This document shows, in pieces, positions 12,650 to 24,500 of a stretch of 64,000 nucleotides of DNA (position 1 is the stretch's first letter; each line of letters starts with the position of its first letter). Source of the stretch: Ficedula albicollis (lineage: Eukaryota; Chordata; Aves; Passeriformes; Muscicapidae); assembly GCF_000247815.1 (NCBI RefSeq), contig NC_021678.1:6670190-6734189 (forward strand). Direction: 5' to 3'. The notes beneath the pieces are model-generated. The model ran no database searches and was not told where the DNA came from. It was given only the letters and a program-made list of their open reading frames with translations. The translations under genes were made by a program, and so were the position numbers.

Positions 12650-13818
12650 GTATGGGAACAGACCCTGCCAACTGCACCTCAGGAGTGGCTTCCCTTGATC
12701 AACACCGTGCGTGGTTGTGAGGTTGTTGGTTTTCTGGAAGCCTTCCACGAGGCTGATGAAGCGGTATGGCCCAGATGCCGCTTTGTCACTGCCTATCAGC
12801 ATCCCACACATCCAGGGCTGCACACAAAGCTCTGGCCTGGCTGTGATGGGGTCTCCTGGCAGGCACACAGCCTGTTCCTCTGAAGGCTGCCATGCCACAC
12901 AGGGCTTCGGTTTTTCTGTAAATGGCAACAGAAAGAAGAACCTCAAAATGTTTATCCCATTAAAAAAATATGGGAGGGTTCATAAAAATGTCTTTGCTTT
13001 AAAATTTAAAGATGTTTAATTTCTGGCTATGGGCTTTTTAGTTGAAAATTATATTAAATTGCTCTCACAAAAATATCATTTGCAAAAAAAAATGATGAGC
13101 TGGAATTAATCTTGATGAACTTCACTGACTTCTGTGCTGATTGGAGACATTTACAGCATCTGTACAAATCACATATGCTAGTGGAGAAAATTCATGATAT
13201 AGCAGGTAGAGAGTTTATCATTCAGTAAATTACATTGCAACTATAAAAACCTTTATGGAAAGAAAGAGAATATCTGGAAAACGAAATAGATCGGGGCTGA
13301 AATACTGTGGGAAAGATTGATGCAAAGTATAAATTATTTATAATTTTTATCACACTTGTCTTCAACCTCTTAATCATAAGATGAGAAAAATTACAATATA
13401 ACACCTGTCTCTGGGAAACCACCAGGGCCGTATTTGGTTCAGCCTAAATGGAAGATGTGATTTTGCTGTGTATGTTATAAAGGTGTTTGTTTTAGCAAAT
13501 CAAATGTACAGCGAAGCATCAGCACATTACAATATACATTGTGCGTACTTTCAAATGAGCCTTCAGGTAAATAATTTTATGAGACGCCAGTGTGAAAAGG
13601 GTCGGATATGTATGTCAGCATTTCATTGCCAGATATTCCCATTTCTAGATGGTTAAACCTGTTCTGAGAGTAGAAGGAATATAACAGCTCTGGCAATTCT
13701 GCAAGGACACTGCACTTGCAAAGTGACTAAGGGTACAGGACATAGTTTCTCTTTAAGAATTAAGCAATGTTGGAACATAATAAAAAGTTGATTTAATGGT
13801 TTACTTTCTCCCACTCAG
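12650..13818 (+). other. Intron of ANK3
   Basis: A 1.2-kb intron. Open frames on both strands across 12377-12946 overlap the exon at 12553 and are not recognisable as anything. No repeat seen. Confidence 0.75.
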
Positions 13819-14047
13819 ATTTTGGCTTGCAGACTGCCACCAAGTACTAGAGACTGTTGGGCTGGCAACACAGCTTTACAGAGAATTAATATGCGTTCCT
13901 TATATGGCAAAGTTTGTAATATTTGCCAAAATGAATGACCCTGTGGAATCCAATTTGCGCTGCTTCTGCATGACTGATGACAAAGTGGACAAAACTTTGG
14001 AGCAACAAGAGAACTTTGAGGAAGTTGCAAGAAGCAAAGATATTGAG
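13819..14047 (+). CDS. ANK3: ANK3 exon: UPA domain, first part
   Basis: The 229-nt exon encodes [54 protein letters not shown] and [18 protein letters not shown], ending KDIE. This is the UPA domain, named for UNC5, PIDD and ankyrins. Acceptor cccactcag, donor gtacat at 14048. The exon starts with the last base of the Arg codon. Known: in ankyrins UPA packs with the two ZU5 domains and influences spectrin and death-domain positioning. Confidence 0.95.
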
Positions 14048-14635
14048 GTACATTCCTCGCAGCTGGCTTCCTCCTTGTAGGTGGGCAGCATGTTTTCCAA
14101 GTAGCAACAGCTGCTGCAAAAGCCACGACAAGCCCTGTTCAATAAAGGTTCACAGAAAGGCTGTGTCATGAAACTTCTCAAAGGAAGAACAAAATGGGGC
14201 AAGACTGGAGGAGCATGAGGACCTGTGGATGTCCCAGTGCAGTCTGCAGTGGGGTTTGCACTCACTGCTGTCATTTAGTACTGGTTGGGCTTTGCAGATA
14301 GAAGGAATTCCTTCTCATTGCCCTTCAGACGACTCATAGTCATGAGTAGGACTGGCTTGTGGTGAAATCATAGTCATTAACTTACTATTTCCTGAAGAAA
14401 ATTACACACTCTTACTTTAGAAAAGACAGTCAGGTGACTTGTGGTTTTCCAGACTGCCTGTATTCATAATACCTTGCCATAATGCAAGGTAGTGATATTC
14501 TAATTTGTTGTTGAATGTAACCAAGTGGGGGCTTGTGTTAAACTCAGGAACTATGTTGGGGGAAATCGTGATGCTTATATGCATGAATCTACTATTAAAA
14601 GACGTTTTATTGACTTTTATTTCTTGCTTTGATAG
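14048..14635 (+). other. Intron of ANK3
   Basis: A 588-nt intron, nothing further recognised. The acceptor reads cttgctttgatag. Confidence 0.75.
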
Positions 14636-14761
14636 GTTCTTGAAGGAAAACCTATTTATGTTGATTGCTATGGAAATCTGGCCCCTTTGACTAAAGGAGG
14701 GCAGCAGCTTGTTTTTAATTTTTATGCTTTCAAAGAAAATAGACTGCCATTCTCTATCAAG
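14636..14761 (+). CDS. ANK3: ANK3 exon: UPA domain, middle
   Basis: The 126-nt, 42-codon exon encodes [32 protein letters not shown] and [10 protein letters not shown]. Both ends are in phase 0. Acceptor gatag before GTT, donor gtaaaa at 14762. The sequence is nearly the same as mammalian ankyrin-G, as expected for a folded core domain. Confidence 0.95.
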
Positions 14762-15523
14762 GTAAAAGAAAAACAAATACAATAAATGATCCTGCTGCTT
14801 TCCTCCCTTCCCACACACCTTCTTCCTTTTTTCAGCTCTGTAGGACTAACTTGCCCCTGGGATGTAAGTATAGTTTTTTAATATGTGAATAATATGGATA
14901 GGGTGCTCTGCTTGAAGCCACAGCAGAGCTGCTGGCAGGTCTGGGGACAGAATACTCGTGATATGGATTCACAACCTTTTACTAAAACCATATCTCAAAT
15001 TGGAGCCCCGGCATATTTACCAGCAGATCACAATTTCTGAGGGATTAAGCGAAGGAGATGCATTCAATAACATACTGTGCTGGAGAGCAGCCTTCAGAAG
15101 GTGTGTGCAGACTGTTAATCTCTAAATGGCCAGGAATGGATGCTCACTTTCCTTAGCCTTGTCACAGCTGGCCTGCTGAAGAGGTTGTAAAGCATTTTGG
15201 TAAACACAAGCAAAACATGGCAGAATAAAATGAAATGAGCAGACAGTACCTGTCAGTAATATCCCAGTGTGAAACTCTCAGGTTGGACTCACTCAACACC
15301 TTGTCTTGCATGGATTTGCCATCAGGGAGCTTCAGGCTGACCTAACTCTTTCACAGTAACACATTTTCTCCTTCAGCACCTCAGGCTGAGCTCCAGCTTG
15401 GTATTATTAGCCTTTACACATTGGAAGGTTCTTTGTAGAAAGAAATTCTGAGAATCATTCCAGAAACCTCCTCCAGGACTCTGAATTACCTATTACTGTG
15501 CTGAAGCAAAATTTCTTTTCTAG
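14762..15523 (+). other. Intron of ANK3
   Basis: A 762-nt intron with no recognisable feature other than the acceptor tttcttttctag. Confidence 0.75.
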
Positions 15524-15646
15524 GTGAGAGACACCAGCCAGGAGCCCTGTGGTCGATTGTCATTTTTGAAAGAACCAAAGACTACAAAAGGACTGCCACA
15601 GACAGCTGTTTGCAACTTGAATATCACTCTGCCAGCACACAAAAAG
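15524..15646 (+). CDS. ANK3: ANK3 exon: UPA domain, end
   Basis: The 123-nt, 41-codon exon encodes [36 protein letters not shown] and PAHKK. Both ends are in phase 0; acceptor tttctag, donor gtattt at 15647. It closes the ZU5-ZU5-UPA supermodule. Reading on past the donor adds a hydrophobic run that is clearly intronic. Confidence 0.95.
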
Positions 15647-16134
15647 GTATTTGTTTGGAAAGTAAACATTTTTCTTTGGGTTGGGTTGGATTTATTTTTG
15701 TTCCTTTCATTTTTGTCTTTTTTTTTTTTAATTTCCTGCTAGTCATAAAGAAACCCTGTGAACTGTCAGTAATGAGAATGCTTTGGAATATGATAAAGGC
15801 TTTTAAAATGTATGTTTTATTGGTTTCTTGTATGTAGAACGCTTTTAAAGTCTCTTGTTACTGTGGTGTCAAGTTCCTATTAGTTTTACGATTCTGTTTA
15901 CAGCTCATGCTTCAGCCTGCAAGTCATAGATTTATGCTTTCAGTAGTGTCACGTGTTTATTTGCATTGGATGTAAAGTTTTTTTTCTTTTGTGTTGACAT
16001 TTTGGATTTGCTTTGCCTTATAAATCAGCTTGCATTTTGTGCTCCCAATTTGGTCCTTTTCATATCCTGATATTCTTTTCCCTGCTGTCCATTATAATAT
16101 TCCTTGTCTCTGCAATGCATCTTGGGACCAAAAG
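15647..16134 (+). other. Intron of ANK3
   Basis: A 488-nt T-rich intron. The acceptor before the next microexon (gggaccaaaag) has a poor pyrimidine tract, which fits a regulated microexon. Confidence 0.7.
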
Positions 16135-16161
16135 GAAACAGAGTCAGATCAAGATGATGAG
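16135..16161 (+). CDS. ANK3: ANK3 27-nt microexon, acidic linker
   Basis: Nine codons encode ETESDQDDE in phase 0, between the AHKK end of UPA and the TEKADRRQ linker. The sequence matches the acidic linker I remember from human ankyrin-G (HKKETESDQDDEIEK). Flanks: ag at 16133-16134 and donor gtaata at 16162. The acceptor tract is weak. Such short in-frame exons are often neuron-regulated; whether this one is skipped cannot be told from the sequence. Confidence 0.88.
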
Positions 16162-18021
16162 GTAATATAAACACTGTCTTCTGTTTTTATTTCCTTCAGA
16201 TTTAGTGAAGCAAAGTAGTATGTTATAGAAAAAAAAACCCAACTATTTTTAACCGTGTTGTTGAAATGATACCTACAGAAAAATAGCCATATCCTCAACT
16301 TCTGATAGGCTGTTGTAAAACAGTAGAACTGCACAAATATGGAAAACCCCGTGATTATAAATTGTGAAATTAAACCAAGCACTGAATAAAAGCGGTCTAA
16401 AATTTAACTGTTTTTCTTCTGAAAAAGGAAATATTTATGAATATCAGACCAAGTCAAATTTTGGCAAAATCAAGAAGAGTTTAGTGGATAATATTTTACC
16501 TCTTGGAGTAACACTGACACTGCTATGGTAGCTTGTATTTCTGAGAATATGTGACCTCTGTGCTGGGGCCACAAGAGTGGCCTTTATTATCTTACCTTTG
16601 TAAATAAACTGGACTCTTTCCAAGAAAGTAAACCAGGAAAGAGCAATTTCTAAATATTGTGTTCAAATCTATTTTCAAATAAACCTCAGATGTTTGCAGC
16701 TTAAAAATCCTCTTTTTCATGGAAAGCACTGTAACTTTCCAAGAAAGCAAACCAGGAAAGAGCAATTTCTAAATATTGTGTTCAAATCTATTTTCAAATA
16801 AACATCAGATGTTTGCAGCTTAAAAATCCACTTTTTCATGGAAAGCACTGTAGACTGTCAGAAAATTGAGTGGGTTTTACTCATTAGAGGTAGTTAGAGA
16901 TGAGATCATCTTATAAAAGAAACTACCTAGATGTTTCAGATTTACCTAGCAGCTATTTTTTTTTTCTTTTCCTGGTGGCAATTTAAATAGCAGTTGTCAC
17001 CTGCTGGTTAGACTAAAAGAACAAAAAGAACAAAAGCAAACGATGCAACCCAAAACATTCCTTTAATGTTAAAAAATAATAATAGCAAAACCATCACTTT
17101 ATCTCCACAGAATTTGTTCCCAGTGAGCTATTATAGAGCTATAATAATAGTTTTCTTTCTAAACAAACTGTATTTTTAGCCACATATTCAAGTGAGTTGT
17201 TCTCTGAAGGACTATTAGTATTTAAGACACCACACTAGCCGCTATGCCTCTGAATGCAGCAACTTAGGAGGCAATTTATTAGTTAAGAAGAGTAGTCTGC
17301 TTTCTAATCCACATCTTTGCATTTTGTGCATATTAAAAAATCCCCTCCCATGCCTTTTTTTGTCGTTAATGTATTCACTTTAAAGCCAGTTGTACATTGT
17401 GGTGTGTGTGCTTTCGGGACAAGCTAATCCAGGGGGGAATACTCAATCGGTATGAGTTGCATTCTTATTAATGTTTTGTCTGTACCTGTAGTCTTTTGTG
17501 TTGACCTCCTGTTTCTCGCCAAAGGTGGTTTATTTCACAGAGAATGAACAATATGACACCATTTCTAGTAGTGTGAGGCAGGTTATTAAGTGATAATGTG
17601 ATAAGACTGTATCGAGATACTTTAAGACAGGATAATGAGCTGCTTCTGCTATCTAAGCTCTTCTACCTCGTAAGCAGAGGAATGAACCTGAGGGCTCACT
17701 CTTAGGGCTGCAGTCCCTTCCCTGCTTGCTCTGGAAGGGTGGTCACTCACAGCAGGTCTCTGTGCAGCCACGCTCCCTGCTCGGCAGTGCCTGACACTCA
17801 TCCCACACGGCACCCAGGAACAGAGGCTGGCTCTCCCCCCTCCCTGCCTGCTCGCCCAAATTCGGCTTCAGCATGCCGTCCTGAAGCTGAATGGAAGCAT
17901 CCATTCTCCCTTGTGGGTTGTGTGCCATGGAAAGTGGCCCATCCTGCTGAGGTTTGAGGACTGGTCTGTTCAGTCAGGGCAGTGATTCCCAAGCCCTAAA
18001 TCCTGCTGTGTTTTATTGCAG
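16162..18021 (+). other. Intron of ANK3
   Basis: A 1.9-kb intron. It contains a 119-nt two-copy tandem duplication (16615-16852). No exon or RNA gene is recognised. The acceptor is ttttattgcag. Confidence 0.75.
16615..16852. repeat. Two-copy tandem duplication, period 119 nt
   Basis: Copy one (16615-16733) and copy two (16734-16852) both begin around ctttccaagaaag and end in gaaagcactgta. They differ at only a handful of positions (for example aaacctcag versus aaacatcag), so the duplication is recent but not perfect. Confidence 0.9.
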
Positions 18022-18103
18022 ACGGAGAAAGCTGACCGGCGCCAGAACTTCGTCTCCCTTGCTTTACGTAAGCGCTACAGCTATCTGACTGAGCCTGGAA
18101 TGA
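18022..18103 (+). CDS. ANK3: ANK3 exon: linker before giant exon
   Basis: The 82-nt exon encodes TEKADRRQNFVSLALRKR then YSYLTEPGM, the conserved linker preceding the variable region of ankyrin-G. Acceptor attgcag, donor gtgagt at 18104. It ends one base (a) into a codon. Joined to the giant exon (aa) it gives Lys (GMKTVER). Joined directly to the death-domain exon at 29874 (gt) it gives Ser (GMSPQSPCER). The two products are the giant and 190-kDa types known for mammals, so this donor is the branch point for isoform choice. Confidence 0.94.
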
Positions 18104-21100
18104 GTGAGTTGCTCTTACCAAAGTACTAAACCACATAGATGTGATCGTTTGTAAGAAGAGACATTTTTTCTATAAACGTTGTATTTGGTGTCACTCTGGA
18201 GAAAAAAAATTAAAAAAAGCGAAAAGGAAAAAAAAAAAACAACTATCTGAAACAAAACTCTTGGATGGTCTGTGAACTCTTGTGTTTTGAGAGCTTGAAA
18301 AATCCTGACTGGCAAATTATGTGTGTCAGTTAAGTAAAAATATAATAGTTTTTAAAAATGAAGTTCCAGAGTAGGAGGGTTGTAAATTGCTGTCAAAAAG
18401 TCTCTTCTTCTCCCCTTGGAAACATTAGAGAGAGATACTATAGAATGGAATGTTACACAAAAATTCAGAAAGCCACTCAGATAAGCACTTAAATGTTTAG
18501 ATGCTTAGCCAAAATAGTCTCTCATATTTTATATTTTCCCTCTTCTTTCTCCTCCCCTTCCCTTTTTCCTCTGTTCGCTGCAGATGCTTTTTATTCCTTG
18601 GCACCACACATTGCTTCCTCTTAAACATGTGTTCTCCTTGAACAGACCTGTGGCATTCCTTTCTTTCCCAGTTAAATACAATAATGTATTTGGCTTAGCT
18701 TTTCTTCCTCACTTCTCCTCTTTGAGGTCAACTGCTATTGTTCCCCATTTCCAGGCTTTTTCTTTCCTTTTTTTCCCCCCTTTTGACTTCTCAGTTGCTA
18801 CCCTGCAGCAGACCCTTTGATATAATTCCATAAAATTCATAGACAAACTTCATCGGGTCTTGGGAGTTCCCACTGGATGGCTGCTGATTAACTATCCTGT
18901 AAGATCTGTGGCTTCTTTGGATCGGATGTGCTCCAGAATATGTTACACTTCTCAGGCTGGGAAGAAGACTCCAAGCATATCACATCTGAAGAAGCTATCA
19001 GATCTGCTGAGACATCTTGATGGACTGTTAAGGTGTTGTCACAGGCTTGATGGGAACTGAGAGAGTGGGAAAATGAAATTGCTGGAAAGAAGATTGATGG
19101 CTGTGTATATCACTCACAATAAAATTTTCATCCCTCATTGAGGGGAGAAAAGAATCTTACTCTTTCACCAAAGGTCCATGAAGTCTCATTTGCAAAAATT
19201 TGGCAGCTTTTTTAGCTCTTCAACTGCAAAAAGAAGCACAGAAGCAGCATATTAAATGTCTCTGAATCTGTGATTTGACAGGCAAAAAAGAAGTTAGGAG
19301 GGCAGCCTGTGGGTTTGCTTGCCTCACTAGTCAGTTGTGACAGACCAGCTCATCATGGTGCAGTGGGATTCCTGTAAAGACACGTCCTAACACTAACTGC
19401 TGAACAAGCTGTTAGTTCTTTTCATAATCATTTTGGGATTTGTTTTTTGACCTCACGACTGTATGAGCTTTTGGTGAATGTTAGCAGCTACTGCTAATTA
19501 AATCTTCAGAATAAATAATAGTATTTACAATATGCTCATAATAGTTCATTTAATGAAGTATATTTTCAGGGTTTTTTTCAGATGGGGAGAAAGAAGTATA
19601 TTTCCACTTAAAAATATCGTAGTAAGGAAAAGTGGGCGTTTCTTGATTTAGTGTCTGCCAGTCAGGTCTAGTACTCAAGCTCTCTTCAACATAAATGTTC
19701 TTATGAAGTGTCACCAGCCATCCACACTGACTTCTGGGCTTTGATTGGCTTCTATAAGACCAACACATTTCTCCTTGCAGGATATGAACCTGTGGTGCAC
19801 TGAGTAATCACTATTTTGTAGGAGTGTGTGTGCTTTAACAGTTTAGTGTTAGCTTTGTAGAGCTTCTTTCGCTGTGAGTTACTGTCTATAAGACAGATCA
19901 AGCAGGTTTGACAAATTATTAGTGTAACTTCAGAGAAAGGTATGTTGAATAAGTTCTTTGGATATTTCAGCTCCATTTCTAATTCCAACTTTAAAGAAAA
20001 AAAAATTCCTCAAAGTTGCTTTCAATGTCAACTCTCTGAATGTTATTGCTGTATCAGAGGATATGTTTGTGTAATGGGATTCCCAGAAATACTTTCTGAC
20101 ATGACTGCCTCCTGTGATGAAAAAGTGGTTGATGATGATTCTGTTCAAAATGCCTATGAATAAGCTGAGAGTTCTGGAGGATGATAATATTTAACAGGTT
20201 TGTCCTTGCCAGGAATTTATTTTATAATCTATTTTTCCTTGACTGCTTTTCTAATGTTACCTTTTGAGAACTGTAAAGTTGAACAGGTCTGTCTTTGAGC
20301 TGATACAAGAAATCTCCTCAAAAGGTACCAAGACACTACATCTTGTAGAAAAAGTGTACTCTTCTTTTAATGACCTCTTGTGAAATGATTTTGTAAGGTT
20401 TACGTATTTGTGCTTAATACACCATACAAAATGTATTAATCTGTGTGCTTGTTCTGACATGACATTTGTGCATGAATAAAGTTGCTTTGCCTGCTCACGA
20501 CTATCATACATCATACTTGCCATATTTCATTTATGACATATGCTTCTTAAAATCATTTCATGAAAAGTTTTACTTTAATTTTTACCAGACAAAGGGAATA
20601 TTGCATGAGAAACAAATGCATATGTTCCTTTCTTTCTCTTTTCTTTTTATTTATTTTTTTTTTAATATTGTCTTAGAAAAGCTCTTGCTCTTATTGGCTT
20701 TGTGAGTGTGAAGCATATCCGAATTGTGCATGGAAGATACAGATTTGAATTTATCCCAGTTGCTTCACAGTTTGCACATCAATTGCCTGTCACTTAAAGG
20801 AATTTTGGTTTCTGCATGAAGTAGTTCTGAAGTGGTTTAAAAAAGATTTTAGATACATAATGTCATTTTACTCCAGTTTATATTTTTGTATAGGTTCAAA
20901 TCTGAACAGAGCAACAATAGAAATTATTAAATGGATAATTCTGATAGTTGCACAAAGCAGAGACTTATCTAAACAGGCAAAATAAAGCTGATATGAGTAT
21001 TTCAGAAGTAGCACATCAGAAAGTCAATAGGAAGTAAGAGAAGAAATTTTGATGTGGCTTTATTTTTACCATATGGATTCCTTTTGTGTGTTTTCTGTTC

Positions 21101-21507
21101 TCCATTGTTTGCAGATTTGGTTGCTATGTGCTTTCTGTCTTTCATTTCATGTTACTTTTTGGAAGTAAGAGAAGAAATTTTGATGTGGCTTTATTTTTAC
21201 CATATGGATTCCTTTTGTGTGTTTTCTGTTCTCCATTGTTTGCAGATTTGGTTGCTATGTGCTTTCTGTCTTTCATTTCATGTTGCTTTTTTATTTGGAC
21301 CAGTTATTAGTATATGGCTAGTTCCTAATTTTTTTCTTTCCCTTTTTCTTAAATCTTCTTTTGCCTCCTTCATCCCAACTCATGCAAACAATTGTACTTG
21401 CTTTTTGTAATATTACAACGTTTACTGACCAATTTTCCTCTCTGGTCTCTCTGTTTTTCAACCATTTTTGTTGATTTTTATGTTTGATTTTAATTTAACA
21501 ATTTAAG
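18104..21507 (+). other. Intron of ANK3 before the giant exon
   Basis: A 3.4-kb AT-rich intron holding a 131-nt two-copy tandem duplication (21030-21291). The acceptor for the giant exon is weak: taacaatttaag, with the pyrimidine-rich stretch lying about 40-100 nt further upstream. A weak acceptor is consistent with regulated, neuron-biased inclusion of the giant exon. Confidence 0.7.
21030..21291. repeat. Two-copy tandem duplication, period 131 nt
   Basis: Copies 21030-21160 and 21161-21291 start with ggaagtaagagaagaaat and are almost identical (one clear difference near the end, gttactttt versus gttgctttt). They sit about 220 nt upstream of the giant exon acceptor and duplicate a T-rich stretch. 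Confidence 0.92.
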
Positions 21508-24500
21508 AAACAGTTGAACGGAGTGCAGGAGCAACAAGATCCCTACCTGCTACTTACTCATACAAGCCATTCTTTTCAACACGGCCATATCAGTCATGGA
21601 CAACAGCTCCAATTACAGTGCCTGGGCAAACCAAATCAGGCTTCACTTCCTTATCAAGCTCTTCCTCTAACACTCCTACAGCTTCCCCATTAAAATCAAT
21701 ATGGTCTGTTTCTTCTACTTCTCCAATCAAATCCACATTAGGAGCTTCTACCACATCTTCAGTTAAATCTGTTAGTGATGTAGCATCTCCGATTAGATCG
21801 TTTCGGACAATCTCTTCACCAATAAAAACTGTGGTCTCGCAGCCTCCCTACAGCATGCAGGTTACTTCAGGCTCTTTCATCAGAGCTCCCGCAGTCACAG
21901 AAGCTGCCAGTCTCAAAGGGCTGGCCTCCACTACCACATTCCCCTCTCGGACATCTCCAGTGACTACAGCAGGATCTCTCTTGGAGAGATCATCCATAAC
22001 CATGACGCCTCCAGCATCCCCCAAATCCAACATTAACATGTACTCTTCGAGCTTGCCACTTAAATCGGTCATCACATCAGCATCTTCACTTTTATCGTCC
22101 CCTCTAAAGTCAGTGGTGTCACCTGCTAAGTCAGCAGTTGATGCTGTTTCATCCACTAAAGTCATGATGGCCTCGTCACTCTCGTCGCCAGCAAAACATG
22201 TAGCTGGGCACACAGATGTACCATTGCTTAATGGGTCTGTGTCACCTCTGAAATACCCATCTCCTGCCAACTTAATAAATGGATCCAAAGCTGCAGGTGT
22301 TTTTCAAGACAAGATCTCTGCAGCTGCACATTCTGCAACTTGTGCTGCTAACGCAGTTGCTGACACAGCTGAGAGAGTGTTTTCAACAGCTACAACAATG
22401 TCATTTTCTCCACTCAGGTCATTTGTGTCTTCAGCACCATCAGCTTACCAGTCAATGAGAACTCCTCCTGCAGGTGCTTTGTACACAGCCCTTGGGTCAA
22501 TATCTGCAACTACCTCATCAGTAACTTCATCAACAATAACAGTGCCAGTATATTCTGTAGTCAATGTTTTGTCTGAACCAGCATTAAAGAAGCTCCCAGA
22601 GTCGTCTTCACTTACAAAATCAGCTGCTGCATTACTGTCACCTATTAAAACATTGACTACAGAGGCACGCACCCAGCCTACCTTTACTCGAACTTCATCT
22701 CCAATAAAATCATCCTTGTTTTTAGCACCCTCTGCTCTCAAATTGTCCACACCATCTTCCTTATCCTCCAGTCAGGAGATACTGAAAGATGTTGCTGAAA
22801 TGAAAGAGGATCTGATAAGAATGACTGCAATATTGCAGACAGATGTCGCAGAGGACAAGCCGTTCCAACCTGACATACCAAAAGAGGGTAGAATTGATGA
22901 TGAAGAGCCCTTTAAAATTGTTGAGAAAGTAAAAGAGGACTTAGTAAAAGTTAGTGAGATTCTGAAAAAGGATGTGTGTTTAGAAAGTAAAGGGTCGGCT
23001 AAAGTATCCAAAAGTGATCAAGGACACCTGTCTGAGGATGACTGGGTAGAGTTCAGTACAGAGGAGATTGATGAAGCGAGACAGCAAGCTTTGACAAGCC
23101 CTCCTATATCTGTTCCAGAGAAGGTCCAAATTAAAACAAAAACCATGTCGGAAAAGGATTATAGCTTGTCAAAAGTTATTGATTACTTAGCAAATGATAT
23201 CGGTAGCAGTTCACTAACAAACATAAAGTACAAGTTTGAAGAGGGGAAAAAAGAAGGTGAAGAGAGACAAAAACGCATTTTAAAACCAGCCATCGCTTTG
23301 CAGGAACATAAACTTAAAATGCCTCCAGCCTCCATGAGGCCTTCAACATCGGAAAAGGAGTTATGTAAAATTGCAGACTCCTTTTTTGGAACAGACACTA
23401 TTTTAGAGTCTCCAGATGACTTTTCTCAACATGATCAAGATAAAAGTCCCTTGTCTGACAGTGGCTTTGAAACGAGGAGCGAAAAGACACCTTCTGCCCC
23501 ACAAAGTGCTGAAAGCACAGGGCCAAAACCACTTTTCCATGATGTGCCCATCCCTCCTGTCATTACAGAAACAAGAACTGAAGTAGTTCACGTCATCCGC
23601 AGCTACGAACCATCGTCGGAAGATACTCCAGAGCATAAGGCAGAGGAGCTACCGGCCTCAAAACCTGCCCCTACTTTTATGGAGCTGGAGCAAAAACCTT
23701 CTGGGTCCATTAAAGAGAAGGTTAAAGCTTTTCAGATGAAAGCCAGTGGCAGTGAAGAAGACGACCATAAGTGTGTCCTTAGTAAAGGTGTCCGAGTAAA
23801 AGAAGAAACTCATATCACTACAACTACTAGGATGGTTTATCATAAACCTCCATGCACGGAAAGCACCTCTGAAAGAATTGAGGAAACAATGTCTGTCCAT
23901 GACATAATGAAAGCCTTTCAGTCTGGACGGGACCCTTCCAAAGAACTGGCAGGTCTGTTTGAACATAAATCATCAGTAACATCCGATGTTAGCAAGTCTG
24001 CTGAAACTTCACCACAACATGCAGAGAAGGACAGCAAAATGAAACCCAAACTGGAGCGAATAATAGAGGTCCATATTGAACAAGGTAATCAGGCTGAACC
24101 TACTGAAGTCATTATTAGAGAAACAAAAAAGCATCCAGAAAAAGAAATGTATGTATATCAGAAAGACTTACCTCGGGGAGATATTAACTTAAAAGAGTTG
24201 GAAAAACATGATGCTTTTCCTTGTTCAGACGAACAAGGTCAGCAAGAAGAAGAGGAGCTCACAGCCGAAGAGTCACTTCCTTCTTATCTGGAGTCCTCTA
24301 GAGTTAACACTCCCGTGTCCCAGGAAGAAGACAGTCGCCCTAGTTCTGCTCAACTCATGTCTGATGACTCTTACAAAACACTGAAGCTTTTGAGTCAGCA
24401 CTCAATAGAATACCATGATGATGAGTTGTCAGAACTAAGAGGGGAGTCTTACAGGTTTGCTGAGAAAATGCTTCTTTCAGAAAAGCTAGATGTGTCTCAT

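Noticed and set aside
12377..12946. 189-codon minus-strand frame
   Set aside because: Antisense to the ANK3 exon at 12553-12649 and its introns; no recognisable motif or splice signals.
21618..21620. GTG as a translation start of the giant exon frame
   Set aside because: The codon is an internal Val of the exon (APITVPGQ); the exon begins at 21508 and is read from an upstream start outside the window.
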